Shown in pieces: positions 53,688 to 63,569 of a stretch of DNA of 64,000 bases. Both the position numbers and the translations under genes were made by a program. Every line of letters starts with the position of its first letter. The first letter of the stretch is position 1. The notes below the pieces were generated by a model, which did not search any database, was not told the origin of the DNA, and worked only from the letters and a program-made list of their open reading frames with translations. This DNA comes from Candidatus Nitronauta litoralis (lineage in GTDB: Bacteria; Nitrospinota; Nitrospinia; Nitrospinales; Nitrospinaceae). The DNA is taken from positions 1,488,001 through 1,552,000 of the forward strand of contig CP048685.1 in assembly GCA_015698285.1 (NCBI GenBank), given 5' to 3'.

Positions 53688-53838
53688 AAATTAATTTGGA
53701 GTGGAGAAGAGACTACTTACCTCTATATATAATATACAACATCAAAAGATAAATTTCGCTACCCAAACATTGCAACTTCCCAAGAGAATTGCTGGAAGTC
53801 TGAAGGGGTTTAACTCTATAATACGGACGCGTTTGTTA

Positions 53839-54093
53839 TCAGGCAGAAGGGGGGGGCGGTTCTATGCTGGTGGCTTCTGTTTTTAACTCAGCCTTATAAT
53901 CTTTGACCTTGGCCTCAATTTTCTCACGGCAGCGTTTGGCACCGCATTGGCCGGTGCCTACTCGAATTTGGCGTCGAAGAGCTTCAAAAGAGAGTGCTCC
54001 CTCACGCATTGCCTTCATGATGGTTCCACCTGTAATGCTTCTACAGATGCAAACCTTTTTGAAGTGATCAATGAGTCGACTTTGAGAGGTCAT
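53839..54093 (-). CDS. BFD-like [2Fe-2S]-binding protein
   Basis: 84 residues. The bacterioferritin-associated-ferredoxin fold is shown by VCICRSITGGTIMKAMREGALSFEALRRQIRVGTGQCGAKRC, with the CxC and CxxxxC ligands of one [2Fe-2S] cluster. BFD releases iron from bacterioferritin; similar domains are also accessory modules of other redox proteins, and no bacterioferritin gene is here. ATG 54093 is chosen; the frame continues to 54138. The C-terminal tail is proline-rich. Confidence 0.82.
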   Translation of the reverse strand: MTSQSRLIDHFKKVCICRSITGGTIMKAMREGALSFEALRRQIRVGTGQCGAKRCREKIEAKVKDYKAELKTEATSIEPPPPSA

Positions 54094-54215
54094 GAGTTTT
54101 TCCCGCCGGACTATTCCTACAAACAGGTGGCATACCACCTATCAACTGGTTTTTCAAAACTGATAATTGAGAATAAATATCAGTCGGATTTTGGACAGTA
54201 ACACACCAAAAACCA

Positions 54216-55838
54216 TTGTTTGATTTGCCCAAATCGTTTATCTACTATAACTTAAAGGCTGTGAAGTCACAACTCCAATTCGATACTCTGAAACGCCTGG
54301 CCCTCTCCGGCCTGAGCGGCCTTCTTCTGGCCCTGTCCTTTCCTAAATTCGACCTGGCCCCGCTGGCCCTGTTTGCGCTTATTCCGCTTTTTTTCGCAAT
54401 CCATTCTATTTCAATGAGAAAAGCGGCTTTTTGCGGGTTTTTTGCTGGTCTGGTCTTCTACGCCACCGGCCTCAGCTGGGTCATCAACACCATGGTCAAT
54501 TACGGTCATTTACCCCTGGCCGTCAGTTGGGTCATTCTCATGATAATGGTGGCCTACCTCAGCCTGTTCATCGCCCTGTTTTGCTTACTGGCCAGACTCC
54601 TGTCCCGCGAAAACCCCTTGTTCTTTTTTTTAATCACACCCGTACTGTGGACCAGCCTGGAATATTTTCGTTCAACTTACGGTGTGTTTGCCTTTTCCTG
54701 GCTTGGCCTCGGCTATTCACAATATTCCAAATTGCCCCTCATCCAGATCGCCGAGTTCACCGGCGTGTATGGAGTGACGGCACTCATCATGCTGGTCAAC
54801 GCCGGATTGTTTTACATGATCCATCCGGGTATCAGCCAGCATCCCGGTTTTAAGAAACTACGCTGGCCGATCGCCGGAATCACTCTCGGGTTATTTGTGG
54901 GTTGCTGGAGCTTCGGGAACTATGCATTGAAACAGCAGCAACTTTCACCCAATGCCTCTGAGAAAATCAAAGTGGCACTCATCCAGGGCAACATCGAGCA
55001 ACAAATGAAATGGGATCCGGCCCACAAAGATGAAGTGTTGCAACGATACTTCAAACTCACAGAACAGGCGGGGCAGGCCTCACCCGATTTAATTGTCTGG
55101 CCGGAAGCGGCGACGCCGTTTTACTTTGGTGCCGACGCTCCCCGGACAACCCTGTTGCAAAGTGAACTGGCTAAAACCGGAATCCCCGCACTCATCGGGA
55201 GTCCCTTCGTTACCGAAAACAAAATACCGACTCAAGGTGAGCGCCCGACTTATTCCTATTTCAACAGCGCGCTTTACTTCAATGAAGAGGGAGCGGTCGC
55301 GGGACGCTACGACAAAATTCACCTCGTTCCCTTTGGGGAGTTCGTCCCCTTTCGCAAGATTCTGTTCTTCGTCGAAAAAATGGTGGTGACCATCGGCGAC
55401 TTCAGCCTGGGTGATTCCTATGACGTGTTTGATGTGAAAGGAAAAAAGTTTGGCGTGAACATCTGTTACGAAATCATCTTTCCGGATCTGGTCAGGCGAC
55501 CCGTTAAGGAAGGCGCGCAGTTTTTAGTGAACATCACCAACGATGCCTGGTTTGGCAGAAGTGCCGCATCCTACCAGCACATCGCCATTGCTTCCCTGCG
55601 GGCTGTAGAAAACCGCGTGCCCATCGTCCGCGCAGCCAATACCGGAATCACAGGTGTGATTCACGCTGATGGATCCATTCACCAGGCCACCGGATTGTTT
55701 AAAGAGGAAGTGGTCGTCGATGCCATTGCTCCCCGCGCAGGACACCCTTCTTTTTATTCCACCGTTGGCGATGCTTTCGCTTTCCTCTGTATCGCCTTTA
55801 CCTTTGTCGTCGGGTTCTTAGCAAGAATGAGAGCCTGA
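54216..55838 (+). CDS. lnt: Apolipoprotein N-acyltransferase
   Basis: Up to 540 residues. The inner-membrane enzyme that adds the third acyl chain to outer-membrane lipoproteins. An N-terminal eight-helix membrane domain (from GLLLALSFPKFDLAPLALFAL to about residue 245) precedes a nitrilase domain with the full triad: Glu in IVWPEAATPF, Lys in RYDKIHLVPFGEFVPF and Cys in GVNICYEIIFPD. A C-terminal helix closes it. The start is uncertain: TTG 54216 gives the longest protein, but GTG 54261 after TAAAGG would be nearer the usual length. Its presence indicates a diderm cell. Confidence 0.95.
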   Translation: MFDLPKSFIYYNLKAVKSQLQFDTLKRLALSGLSGLLLALSFPKFDLAPLALFALIPLFFAIHSISMRKAAFCGFFAGLVFYATGLSWVINTMVNYGHLPLAVSWVILMIMVAYLSLFIALFCLLARLLSRENPLFFFLITPVLWTSLEYFRSTYGVFAFSWLGLGYSQYSKLPLIQIAEFTGVYGVTALIMLVNAGLFYMIHPGISQHPGFKKLRWPIAGITLGLFVGCWSFGNYALKQQQLSPNASEKIKVALIQGNIEQQMKWDPAHKDEVLQRYFKLTEQAGQASPDLIVWPEAATPFYFGADAPRTTLLQSELAKTGIPALIGSPFVTENKIPTQGERPTYSYFNSALYFNEEGAVAGRYDKIHLVPFGEFVPFRKILFFVEKMVVTIGDFSLGDSYDVFDVKGKKFGVNICYEIIFPDLVRRPVKEGAQFLVNITNDAWFGRSAASYQHIAIASLRAVENRVPIVRAANTGITGVIHADGSIHQATGLFKEEVVVDAIAPRAGHPSFYSTVGDAFAFLCIAFTFVVGFLARMRA

Positions 55839-56197
55839 TTTTAAAAACTGCGCCATCAATCCTTTGGTCAATAAGCGACTTGACCCTTTTATTAAAACTC
55901 CTTTTAATTTGGAGACTTGTTGCCCCTTGGTGTAAATCTCATTGCAGTTTTACACAAGACAATAAGAAGATCCGGGCGAATTTCCTCCAGGTCTAGTTTT
56001 ACAAATCTTGTATACGCAAAAGTCGCATATTGAATTTTTAAGAACAAGGGCCTCACCATAAGTCACCGGCGTTCGATGTGTTGCGCAGAGTGAAAAACTT
56101 TGCCTTCTCAATACCACTTCTACTAGTTGCTTTGGAGGGTTTGAAACGGTCTTACTAAAAAACAGAATGTCCGCTGCCTTAGCAGCCGAAATCAAAA
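55839..56197. other. Intergenic, no feature recognised
   Basis: About 360 bp between convergent genes lnt and the DUF4411 toxin. I see no gene, repeat or clear terminator; short open frames on the minus strand lack family likeness. Confidence 0.5.
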
Positions 56198-56725
56198 TTA
56201 GAGGTTCTGGAAATTTCGCCAATTGGTGTTGAAATTCAATTTTCTAAACATTTGAAAATTATTGATGCATTGGATTCCAAAATGCTTACAAACATCTGGC
56301 ACTTTTCGGTTCGCACCCTGTTTTTTAGGCTTTGATACCTCGGTGGTAACAATACAACGATTTTCTAAATCTTTCAGGGCATAAGATAATAGAAATGGAT
56401 CGCGACCAATTTTACTAATTTCATCATCTGTTGGATTGGCTACATAGCCACCATAGGTAATACGAGCTACCAAATCTTGCTCTGCTTCTTCTCTAAAAAA
56501 CAGTGCTTCCCGAACATCTGGTATCTCAGCCCAGATTGCAAGCTCGTCTTTCTTTCCATCTTTATCTTTTGTGTCCGAAAACTCTTCGTAAACCTCCATT
56601 GGAATTTTTATATTATCCTGTTGACCATTAAAGACAAGCCACTCCCAAAATTCGGGAACACTTCCTATTGGGTAGTAATCCCGCTTAGCGTCTATCAGTG
56701 TGTTTGCGTCTAAGAGATATAACAA
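56198..56725 (-). CDS. DUF4411 PIN-like toxin
   Basis: 175 residues. PIN-fold nuclease type: LYLLDANTLIDAKRDYYP with the first catalytic Asp, a conserved IPMEVYEEFSD with an acidic residue, IGRDPFLLSYAL and CIVTTEVSKPKKQ. DUF4411 proteins are usually encoded with a HTH/ImmA-IrrE partner, as here, 11 bp downstream of it. Acts presumably as an RNase toxin in the cytoplasm when the partner is lost. Confidence 0.85.
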   Translation of the reverse strand: MLYLLDANTLIDAKRDYYPIGSVPEFWEWLVFNGQQDNIKIPMEVYEEFSDTKDKDGKKDELAIWAEIPDVREALFFREEAEQDLVARITYGGYVANPTDDEISKIGRDPFLLSYALKDLENRCIVTTEVSKPKKQGANRKVPDVCKHFGIQCINNFQMFRKLNFNTNWRNFQNL

Positions 56726-56736
56726 TCCATGTCCTC

Positions 56737-57927
56737 TTAGGTTAAATTATTACTTGCTTCAAAGAGGCGATGGACCTTGAGCGGTCTCACATCTAATAAA
56801 AATCCTGCTTTTGTAGTGCTTAAAGCACCAGAATAATTCAACCGTTGAACTAAACCAACGAGTGCACCCAGCTTATGCCTTCGTACTACGTAGTAGTCGG
56901 GCCCACCTTTTTGCTCTCGATTTTTAGCCTTCTTCTTATCACGTTGGCTCACCCATTTTTTATGATAAGAGTCCCGCAACTGCTCCCATGTTTTTTTATC
57001 TATATCCCCTCTTCTAAAAAGACGGTAAGAAATATGAGTGCTACTAATTTTTTGAGAAAACGCGTATTGGCTGATTTGCTCCTCAAGCCCTTCAAAATTT
57101 GAAGCAGATACTTGAAAATTCTTGAATACATCTTTTGGTAACAAAAATTCACTAGCCACCTCATTACAGAATTTTTCTATTTGTTTTTTTGCAAATGCAC
57201 CACTAACCCCTGTTTGCCCAAGGAGAATATGGGTTAGCTCATGAAGGAGCGTGAAAGCCCAAGCGGATTCTGCGTCTCTATCATTAATAACGACAAAAGG
57301 TGCTATATCATCAGAAAGCGCAAATCCCCGGAACGCTTTAACACTGATATTGGTATGGTGAGAACCCAGATTTCCCTTAAGCAAAACAATTACACCAATT
57401 TTTTCTGCCGCATGACGTAAAAGTTTAAATGCATTACCATGATTGGATTGCGCTCGAAACTCACCCATATCAAGATTTAAAACTACTTGAAGATCATTAG
57501 TAACTCGCTGTATTCCCTGTTCAGTTGTATTTTTGCCAACAAAATCCAATCTAATATTTTCGTCTTCATCTATTAATGTTTCTCGTATTACGCTTTGGCT
57601 GGCTTTGATGTCGCGTATGAGAACATCCACATAAACATTTTCTTCACTCTCAAAATCATCCGGCAAACTTCGAAAGTCTTCACCACGGTCACCAATACTA
57701 GGTGGATTGTTGAGATAAAAAGTTAAAAGAGGTCGGCGATATATTTTTGAAAATTTAAGCAACATGCTCCTTGATGGCTCCGCAGTTCCATCCTCATAAG
57801 CAAGAAGCTTTTCCTGGGCTCTCATTTTCTTCCCATCTCTAATGCCTAGTTTATTTGCGGCTTCTTCAAGAGAAAGTTCGGCTGTTTCGCGTGCCCAAGA
57901 TAATATTATGTGGTTGATTTTTGGCAT
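56737..57927 (-). CDS. HTH / ImmA-IrrE metallopeptidase antitoxin
   Basis: 396 residues. An N-terminal XRE-type helix-turn-helix (LSWARETAELSLEEAANKLGI, then LLAYEDGTAEPSRSMLLKFSKIYRRPLL) is followed by an ImmA/IrrE zinc-peptidase domain with FTLLHELTHILLG (HExxH) and CNEVASEFLLP (third ligand). A C-terminal DNA/RNA-binding-like region is basic. Autoregulating antitoxin for the DUF4411 toxin. ATG 57927 gives the family-like start MPKINHIIL; the frame runs on to 57978. Confidence 0.85.
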   Translation of the reverse strand: MPKINHIILSWARETAELSLEEAANKLGIRDGKKMRAQEKLLAYEDGTAEPSRSMLLKFSKIYRRPLLTFYLNNPPSIGDRGEDFRSLPDDFESEENVYVDVLIRDIKASQSVIRETLIDEDENIRLDFVGKNTTEQGIQRVTNDLQVVLNLDMGEFRAQSNHGNAFKLLRHAAEKIGVIVLLKGNLGSHHTNISVKAFRGFALSDDIAPFVVINDRDAESAWAFTLLHELTHILLGQTGVSGAFAKKQIEKFCNEVASEFLLPKDVFKNFQVSASNFEGLEEQISQYAFSQKISSTHISYRLFRRGDIDKKTWEQLRDSYHKKWVSQRDKKKAKNREQKGGPDYYVVRRHKLGALVGLVQRLNYSGALSTTKAGFLLDVRPLKVHRLFEASNNLT

Positions 57928-58354
57928 TTTGGATTGATCAACTACCCTTTTTGTAGTCACGCAATATTTATCGCACAAACTCCTTTTTAAGACAACTAAG
58001 GATACTTAACAAAACCCCTTCTATATGGCATAATTGTGCACATAGTGCATGAATGTTTAGGATCATCCAATCTGCAGAAAGTTGGCCTTGGGGATGTTAG
58101 GGGATCTAAAAATGTAATAAGGCCAAACCCTTTTTTGACTATTGGTTAAAAGGTTAGTCCAAAGTTTCCTTTTTGCTGGCCACCCTTCCATTGGCTTCAT
58201 TCAAAGTTCAAATGAGAATTCAACCTCTACCGCTTCTACCTGAAACTGGTCTTTTGAATTGAGTTGAATTTTTTCTTCAGACTTGGAATCCGAACCATTG
58301 CTAAAAGGTATGCCCCCTTATAAAAACAAACTAAATCATGGGGCAGGGCGGTAG
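57928..58354. other. Intergenic region upstream of the toxin-antitoxin pair
   Basis: About 430 bp between the antitoxin start and the formate-THF ligase end, both minus-strand. The antitoxin promoter should lie at the left side; TGTGCACATAGTGCA near 58,031-58,047 is a partial palindrome that could be its operator. Nothing else stands out. Confidence 0.4.
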
Positions 58355-59983
58355 CTACCTCATGCCGACGATCCTGCCTTCTTCCAGATCGAACAGCTCG
58401 GCCTGTGGCTTTTTGGGCAGGCCCGGCATTCTCATGATTTCTCCGGTGAGGGGAATCAAAAACCCTGCTCCCGCGGCGATTAGAATCTCCCGAACCGTGA
58501 CCGTAAAGTTTTCTGGACGCCCCAGACGTTTGGGGTCATCAGACAAGGAAGCTGGTGTTTTCGCAATGCAAACAGGCAGGTTTTGAAAACCCAAATGTGT
58601 GATGGATTTGAGGTCACGCTGAGCCTTTTTTGTGTATTCAATATTGCGTGCACCGTACATTTTGCTAGCAACTTTTAGAATTTTTTCCTGTACTCCATCT
58701 TCCCATTGATACAGTGGACAGAAAGGACTTTGCGTTCTTTCCGCATGCTCCATTACCAGGTCCGCAAGGTCCAGGCCGCCTGGACCCCCTTCAGTAAATA
58801 TTCTACTGACGGCAAAGGGGACCTTAAGGTTTTCTTCACAGTGCCGCCGCACGGTTTCAATTTCCTGTTCATCATCTCCTTCAAAAAAGTTCAAACATAC
58901 AATAGGAGGTTCACCGAAAAGCTTGATATTTTCCACATGGCGGTCCAGATTGGGCAGACCCCTTTGGACTGCTTCCGGGTCAGTTGCTTCAATGTTTTCT
59001 TTTGAAACCCCACCGTGCATCTTCAGAGCCCGGCAGGTGGCGACAAGGACCACTGCGGCTGTATCCAGGCCTGCACTCTGGCATTTGATATCAAAAAACT
59101 TTTCCGCCCCGAGATCGAATCCAAATCCCGCCTCGGTAATCGCCCAATCGGAAAGTGAGAGGGCCATTTTGGTGGCCAACACAGAATTACAACCATGCGC
59201 GATATTGGCAAAAGGGCCGCCATGTATCAGAGCAGGAACCCCCTCTGTTGTTTGCACCAGATTGGGCATCAAGGCGTCCTTGAGGAGTGCCGTCATGGCA
59301 CCGGAGGCGTTTAACTCTTTAGCGGTAACCGGCTCGCCATCATAGGTAAAAGCAACCAGGATTTTTTCAAGACGATTTTTTAAATCGTCAAAGTTTTCAG
59401 AGAGACAGAGAATCGACATGATTTCCGATGCTGCGGTAATATCAAATCCGGTTTCCCTGGGAACTCCCTGTAGAACGCCGCCCAAACCAACGATGATATT
59501 TCTCAGGGCCCGGTCATTCATATCCATAACCCGTTTCCAGAGAATTCGGCGGGGATCGATATTACTCAAACCCTGATGATAAATCCGGTTATCCAATAAT
59601 GCAGCCAGTAGATTGTGCGCAGCGGTGATGGCGTGAAAATCGCCCGTAAAATGAAGGTTAATGTCTTCAACGGGATGAACCTGGCTTTTACCGCCCCCGG
59701 TGGCACCCCCTTTCATACCAAGTGAAGGTCCCAGAGAAGGTTCCCGTAAAGCCAGGCAAACAGATTGCCCGCGCTGTGCCAATCCCTGGCCTAATCCGAT
59801 GGTGGTGGTGGTTTTACCTTCCCCTGCCGGTGTGGGCGTCATGGCGGACACCAGGATCAATTTTCCACGAGGGGGAAATTTTTCCAGAACCTCAAACCGG
59901 ATCTTGGCCTTGTCAGCCCCATAGAAGACCAGGTCCTCAGCGCTCAAACCAAGTTTCTCGGCTATATCGACAATAGGTTTCAT
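58355..59983 (-). CDS. fhs: Formate-tetrahydrofolate ligase
   Basis: 542 residues. Makes 10-formyl-THF from formate, THF and ATP, feeding one-carbon metabolism. Signatures: P-loop TPTPAGEGKTTTTIGLGQGL, REPSLGPSLGMKGGATGGG, HFTGDFHAITAAHNLLAAL, VFGEPPIVCLNF-type region and EGGPGGLDLA, ending with GEIMRMPGLPK. Slightly shorter than the usual 555-560 residues. ATG 59983 follows AGGG; an ATG six codons upstream has no ribosome site. Glycine from the threonine pair could supply the same C1 pool. Confidence 0.95.
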   Translation of the reverse strand: MKPIVDIAEKLGLSAEDLVFYGADKAKIRFEVLEKFPPRGKLILVSAMTPTPAGEGKTTTTIGLGQGLAQRGQSVCLALREPSLGPSLGMKGGATGGGKSQVHPVEDINLHFTGDFHAITAAHNLLAALLDNRIYHQGLSNIDPRRILWKRVMDMNDRALRNIIVGLGGVLQGVPRETGFDITAASEIMSILCLSENFDDLKNRLEKILVAFTYDGEPVTAKELNASGAMTALLKDALMPNLVQTTEGVPALIHGGPFANIAHGCNSVLATKMALSLSDWAITEAGFGFDLGAEKFFDIKCQSAGLDTAAVVLVATCRALKMHGGVSKENIEATDPEAVQRGLPNLDRHVENIKLFGEPPIVCLNFFEGDDEQEIETVRRHCEENLKVPFAVSRIFTEGGPGGLDLADLVMEHAERTQSPFCPLYQWEDGVQEKILKVASKMYGARNIEYTKKAQRDLKSITHLGFQNLPVCIAKTPASLSDDPKRLGRPENFTVTVREILIAAGAGFLIPLTGEIMRMPGLPKKPQAELFDLEEGRIVGMR

Positions 59984-60214
59984 AAAGGGACCCTGTTTCA
60001 TAAAAAGAAAGTAAAGGGGTTAAACCGCTTATTGCATAGAGGTTGACTCTATCGAATCAACGAGACGTTTTAATTCCGGTCCTCCGGGAGGGCTTTCTTA
60101 ACATTATAATGGTTAACGGAACCCATTTTGTAGGAATTAATTCCCAGGTAGTCTTTTATTGTACGTTGGTTCAACCACGTCACCCTTTAATATTTGGAAG
60201 GCCTGCCCCGGTGT

Positions 60215-60358
60215 TTAAATGAATAAAGTAATACCCTCGTCATCTGTGAACGTAGTATGAGGACGCAGGCCAGGGTCCATTTTTTGAGTTTGCCCCGAAC
60301 GCAAGGCGTTCCATATATAAAATCTTTCTTCTTTGTTTAACTGCTGGTAATGTCTCAT
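60215..60358 (-). pseudogene. IS30-family transposase N-terminal remnant
   Basis: MRHYQQLNKEERFYIWNALRSGQTQK at its start is the helix-turn-helix opening of IS30 transposases; after ~27 codons similarity ends and only a short unrelated tail follows. The rest of the ~330-residue protein is deleted. Confidence 0.6.
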
Positions 60359-60360
60359 TG

Positions 60361-60435
60361 GTGCGATTCCTTTGGGTAAGAGTAAGATTTTTCTGCAAAT
60401 CAATCCTACCTCTTTTTTTACCAAAGGAATTGCAC
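60361..60435. repeat. Inverted repeat at IS30 remnant end
   Basis: GTGCGATTCCTTTGGGTAA (60361-60379) faces TTACCAAAGGAATTGCAC (60418-60435): ~18 bp arms with one or two mismatches and a 38-bp loop. It sits just before the transposase start and borders the Rhs fragment, so it is probably an IS end with a duplicated tip. Confidence 0.55.
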
Positions 60436-60446
60436 TTATTATATGA

Positions 60447-61502
60447 ATCCGCCCTTACACGTATACAGACAACGGCGAATTATTGACCAAGACCGAGGGA
60501 AGCAATGTCACCACTTACGACTACGATGTGCTGGGAAATTTGCGCGGTGTGGACTTTGGTCCGGGCACGTCGGACGATATCGAGTACCTCATAGACGGGC
60601 TCAACCGCAGGATCGGGAAGAAAGTAGGAGGCACGCTTGAGCGACAGTGGTTGTATAAAGACCAACTCAACCCCGTTGCGGAACTCGACGGCTCAGGGAA
60701 TATAACGAAACGGTTTATCTACGCTAGTCGGTCCAATGTACCGGACATCATGGTGATTCCGACGGGATTGGCAAACGCAGGGATGTATCGAATAATCGTT
60801 GACCATTTAGGGTCACCTCGTTTTATAATAAATACCAATACAGGCGCAACGCTTCTTGAATTGGATTATGATGAATGGGGTAATGAATTATTATTACCTG
60901 TTGATCGGGATCTTATCCCCTTTGGCTTTGCAGGAGGTTTGTACGATAAGGACACCAAGTTTGTCCGCTTTGGGGCTCGGGATTATGATCCAGAAACAGT
61001 CCGTTGGACCAGTAAGGATCCGATCAGATTTGATGGTGACGGTTCTAATTTATTTGGTTATGTCGATAGTGTCGGAAAACCCCTGGTTGAGACAAACCTG
61101 TATGGGTACACGCCCCAAGACCCCGTAAACTTTATCGATTTAAATGGTTTATGGTACATAGATGTTGGTGCATCAGGGTCTGCTACTGGTACTACAGGTC
61201 CTGGGGGAACTGTTTCAATTCAAATAGGGCCCAAAGGGATATTTTTTACTTATGGGTTTGGATTAGGAATCGGAAAAGGAGTGTCAGCAACCATTAATAC
61301 AGGTGATCCTTGTGAAGGAATTGGTTTGGGTATAATTGCAAGAGGTGGTTTTCCTGTTAGAGGCGTTCCCGTTGGTGCTCAAGGATCGGTGACTGTTGAT
61401 GATAAAGGGAAATTAAATCTTGGAGCTGGAGCTGGAGTGGGCTTGGGATTCGGTGTATCGATTGGAGCAACTCAAACTATTAAAATTATTGATTTTGATT
61501 AA
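60447..61502 (+). pseudogene. Rhs protein C-terminal part with glycine-rich tip
   Basis: About 351 codons, 5' truncated: a stop at 60444 and IS30 debris precede it, and the first start-like codon is TTG 60483. Rhs shell: YTYTDNGELLTKTEGSNVTTYDYDVLGNLRGVD, RFIYASRSNVPD, YRIIVDHLGSPRFI, RFGARDYDPETVRWTSKDPIRF, YGYTPQDPVNFIDLNGLW. The tip (~125 residues) is a run of glycine-rich hydrophobic strands (GFGLGIGKGVSATI, GAGAGVGLGFGVSIGATQ), unlike usual nuclease tips and perhaps membrane-active. A membrane gene follows with TAATG overlap. Confidence 0.7.
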
Positions 61503-61735
61503 TGGAAACAATAAATAGCATAATATTTATTCTTTTGGGTCTGATTGGATTATTCAAGAGGAAGAGAATTTCTTCTGCCGTCTTGTCTCACCACTTAAAT
61601 ATTTGGGGGAAAGAGGCTTTTAATAAAAAGACTAATTATCGTAACTTCTTATTAGCTCAGACTATTATGGTGATTATTGGAGGGGCTTTTATTATGGGTG
61701 GCCTATATCTTTTTTTTCGAGACGCGATAGAATAG
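61502..61735 (+). CDS. Small two-helix membrane protein, candidate immunity
   Basis: 77 residues, translationally coupled to the Rhs tip (TAATG). Two hydrophobic segments (IIFILLGLIGLF and TIMVIIGGAFIMGGLYLFF) flank a charged cytoplasmic or periplasmic loop. If the tip acts on membranes, a membrane immunity protein would fit; this is inference from position. Confidence 0.55.
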   Translation: METINSIIFILLGLIGLFKRKRISSAVLSHHLNIWGKEAFNKKTNYRNFLLAQTIMVIIGGAFIMGGLYLFFRDAIE

Positions 61736-61739
61736 CTTT

Positions 61740-63450
61740 GCAACCTAAGTTTTAAAAGTCGTTTTAGAAGTTCCCTTCCCCCTCTTTCCCTGGAGGTTTT
61801 ATGTTGAAGCCTTCTGCCTCTTCCCCGCATTCCGGTCAGGGCAGTTTTTTTGATCCGGAGTATGTGTGTGACCGGATTATTCCTGAAGACAGTTTCTACC
61901 GGCGGTTCAAAGAGAAGATCAATCCGCTCATCAAGGATAAGATGTTCGCTTCGATGTATTGTCTGGACAACGGTCGTCCGCCGATCTCCCCGGCCTTGCT
62001 GGCAAAGGCCACCATCCTCCAGTTTCACCGGAATCTTTCGGACCGCGAGATGGAGCGTGCCTGTGCGTTCGATATCGAGATCAAGTTTGCATTAGGGTTA
62101 CGGCTGGACGAACGCCCGTTCGATCACTCTTCTCTCGGCGACTTCAGAAAACGCCTTTTAGAACATGAGAAGGAGAAGGAAGTCTTCGACAAACTCCTCG
62201 ATAAACTGGTCAAGGAGGGATTGATCGGCCGGAATGAAATCCAGCGCATCGATGCGACGCACGTGATCGCGGATATCGCGCTTCCCACCATGACGGTGCT
62301 GGTGAAGAAGGGGGTGCGGAACGTGCTGATCCCGCTGAAGAAGAAACATCCGAAACTATACCAATCACTTGGCAAAAAGATCACGGTGGAGGAGTACGAT
62401 CACCGCAAGGTGGACCATGAAGTGGATGGTCGTCTGGATTTTGCGGCCAAGGAGAAGAAACTGGTGGAGGTGGTGACTGATGCCCGGACAGTGCTTCGCA
62501 AGGCCGAGTCCGTTAAAGGTGACAAGAACCTTTCGAAATCCGTCGAAATGCTGAAACGTATATTGAGGGAACACATCACCGAAGATGAGAACAACCAGCC
62601 TAAAGAGAAAGTGCGCAAGGAGAAGCCCGCCGACTTGCTGGTGTCACCGGTCGATCCCGATGCACGCTTCGGCGCGAAGTCGAAGACGAAGAAGTTCCAC
62701 GGTTACAAGGCCAATATCACCGAGACCGTCAACAGCCGCTTCATCACCAGTGTGCAGGCAACACCGGGAAACAAGCGCGACGGATCGGTGACGGTGCAGT
62801 CAATAGAAGAACAAAAGCCGCACCGTCTCAAGCCGGAGAAACTGATCGGCGACACGGCATACAGCGACGGAGGATATAGAAAAGCGCTCAAGGAACACGG
62901 CACGGAACTGGTCGCGCCCCTGCGGATCATGAACAACATCACGCGAGCCGTGTATCCGAAGTCGATGTTCGATTATGACGCGAAGAAGAACACGCTGACG
63001 TGTCCTGCCGGTGTGACGATCAAGCAGAGTTTTCACGATTACCAGAAGGACGTACGGATGTTTCACTTTCCCCTGACAAAGTGCGGCCCATGCGAGCACC
63101 TGTCAAAATGCACAAAAGCAAAAGAGAAACGGCGTGTGGTGGGGATCGGTCCTGCGCACCAGGAACTGAGAGACGCGGAAGTTTATAACAAGACTGATCA
63201 GTTCAAGGAAGACATGAAACTCCGGCAGGCGATCGAGGGAAAACTGTCCGAGATGAAGCGGTATCACGGGCTGACGCGGGCCAGGTATCGGGGACTAAAC
63301 AAGATGAAGCTTCAATGTTACTTCACGGCGGTTGCGGTGAATATCAAACGATGGATCAAGTTGGAGATGGAGAAACTGAAAGTCCAGTCCGATCCCGCAC
63401 CGACGTGATCCCTATAATATAAAACTGGAGTCAGCTTATTAATATAAGAA
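61740..63450 (+). mobile_element. IS1182-family insertion sequence
   Basis: About 1.7 kb of higher-GC sequence than its surroundings, with one intact transposase. It separates the Rhs/immunity pair from another Rhs end. Terminal repeats were not resolved by eye. Confidence 0.65.
61801..63408 (+). CDS. IS1182-family transposase
   Basis: 535 residues with GGAGG before the ATG. N-terminal DUF772 domain (YCLDNGRPPISPALLAKATILQFHRNLSDREMERAC, DERPFDHSSLGDFRKRL), then a DDE domain with Asp in IQRIDATHVIADIA, the FGAKSKTKKFHGYKANI block, Asp in LIGDTAYSDGGYRKAL, and a C-terminal CGPCEHLSKCTKAKEKR zinc-like motif with YHGLTRARYRGLNKMKLQCYFTAVAVNIKR. Complete, so possibly active. Confidence 0.92.
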   Translation: MLKPSASSPHSGQGSFFDPEYVCDRIIPEDSFYRRFKEKINPLIKDKMFASMYCLDNGRPPISPALLAKATILQFHRNLSDREMERACAFDIEIKFALGLRLDERPFDHSSLGDFRKRLLEHEKEKEVFDKLLDKLVKEGLIGRNEIQRIDATHVIADIALPTMTVLVKKGVRNVLIPLKKKHPKLYQSLGKKITVEEYDHRKVDHEVDGRLDFAAKEKKLVEVVTDARTVLRKAESVKGDKNLSKSVEMLKRILREHITEDENNQPKEKVRKEKPADLLVSPVDPDARFGAKSKTKKFHGYKANITETVNSRFITSVQATPGNKRDGSVTVQSIEEQKPHRLKPEKLIGDTAYSDGGYRKALKEHGTELVAPLRIMNNITRAVYPKSMFDYDAKKNTLTCPAGVTIKQSFHDYQKDVRMFHFPLTKCGPCEHLSKCTKAKEKRRVVGIGPAHQELRDAEVYNKTDQFKEDMKLRQAIEGKLSEMKRYHGLTRARYRGLNKMKLQCYFTAVAVNIKRWIKLEMEKLKVQSDPAPT

Positions 63451-63569
63451 GCAAACGAAGCAAAGGAGGTGAAACCGAGGGACTCAGGGAGAACAGGACA
63501 GGCCGAGGCTGAAATCATGTGCCCCGGCACACCCAAAACTCCCGATCACTCCACGCCAGGACTGCACTA

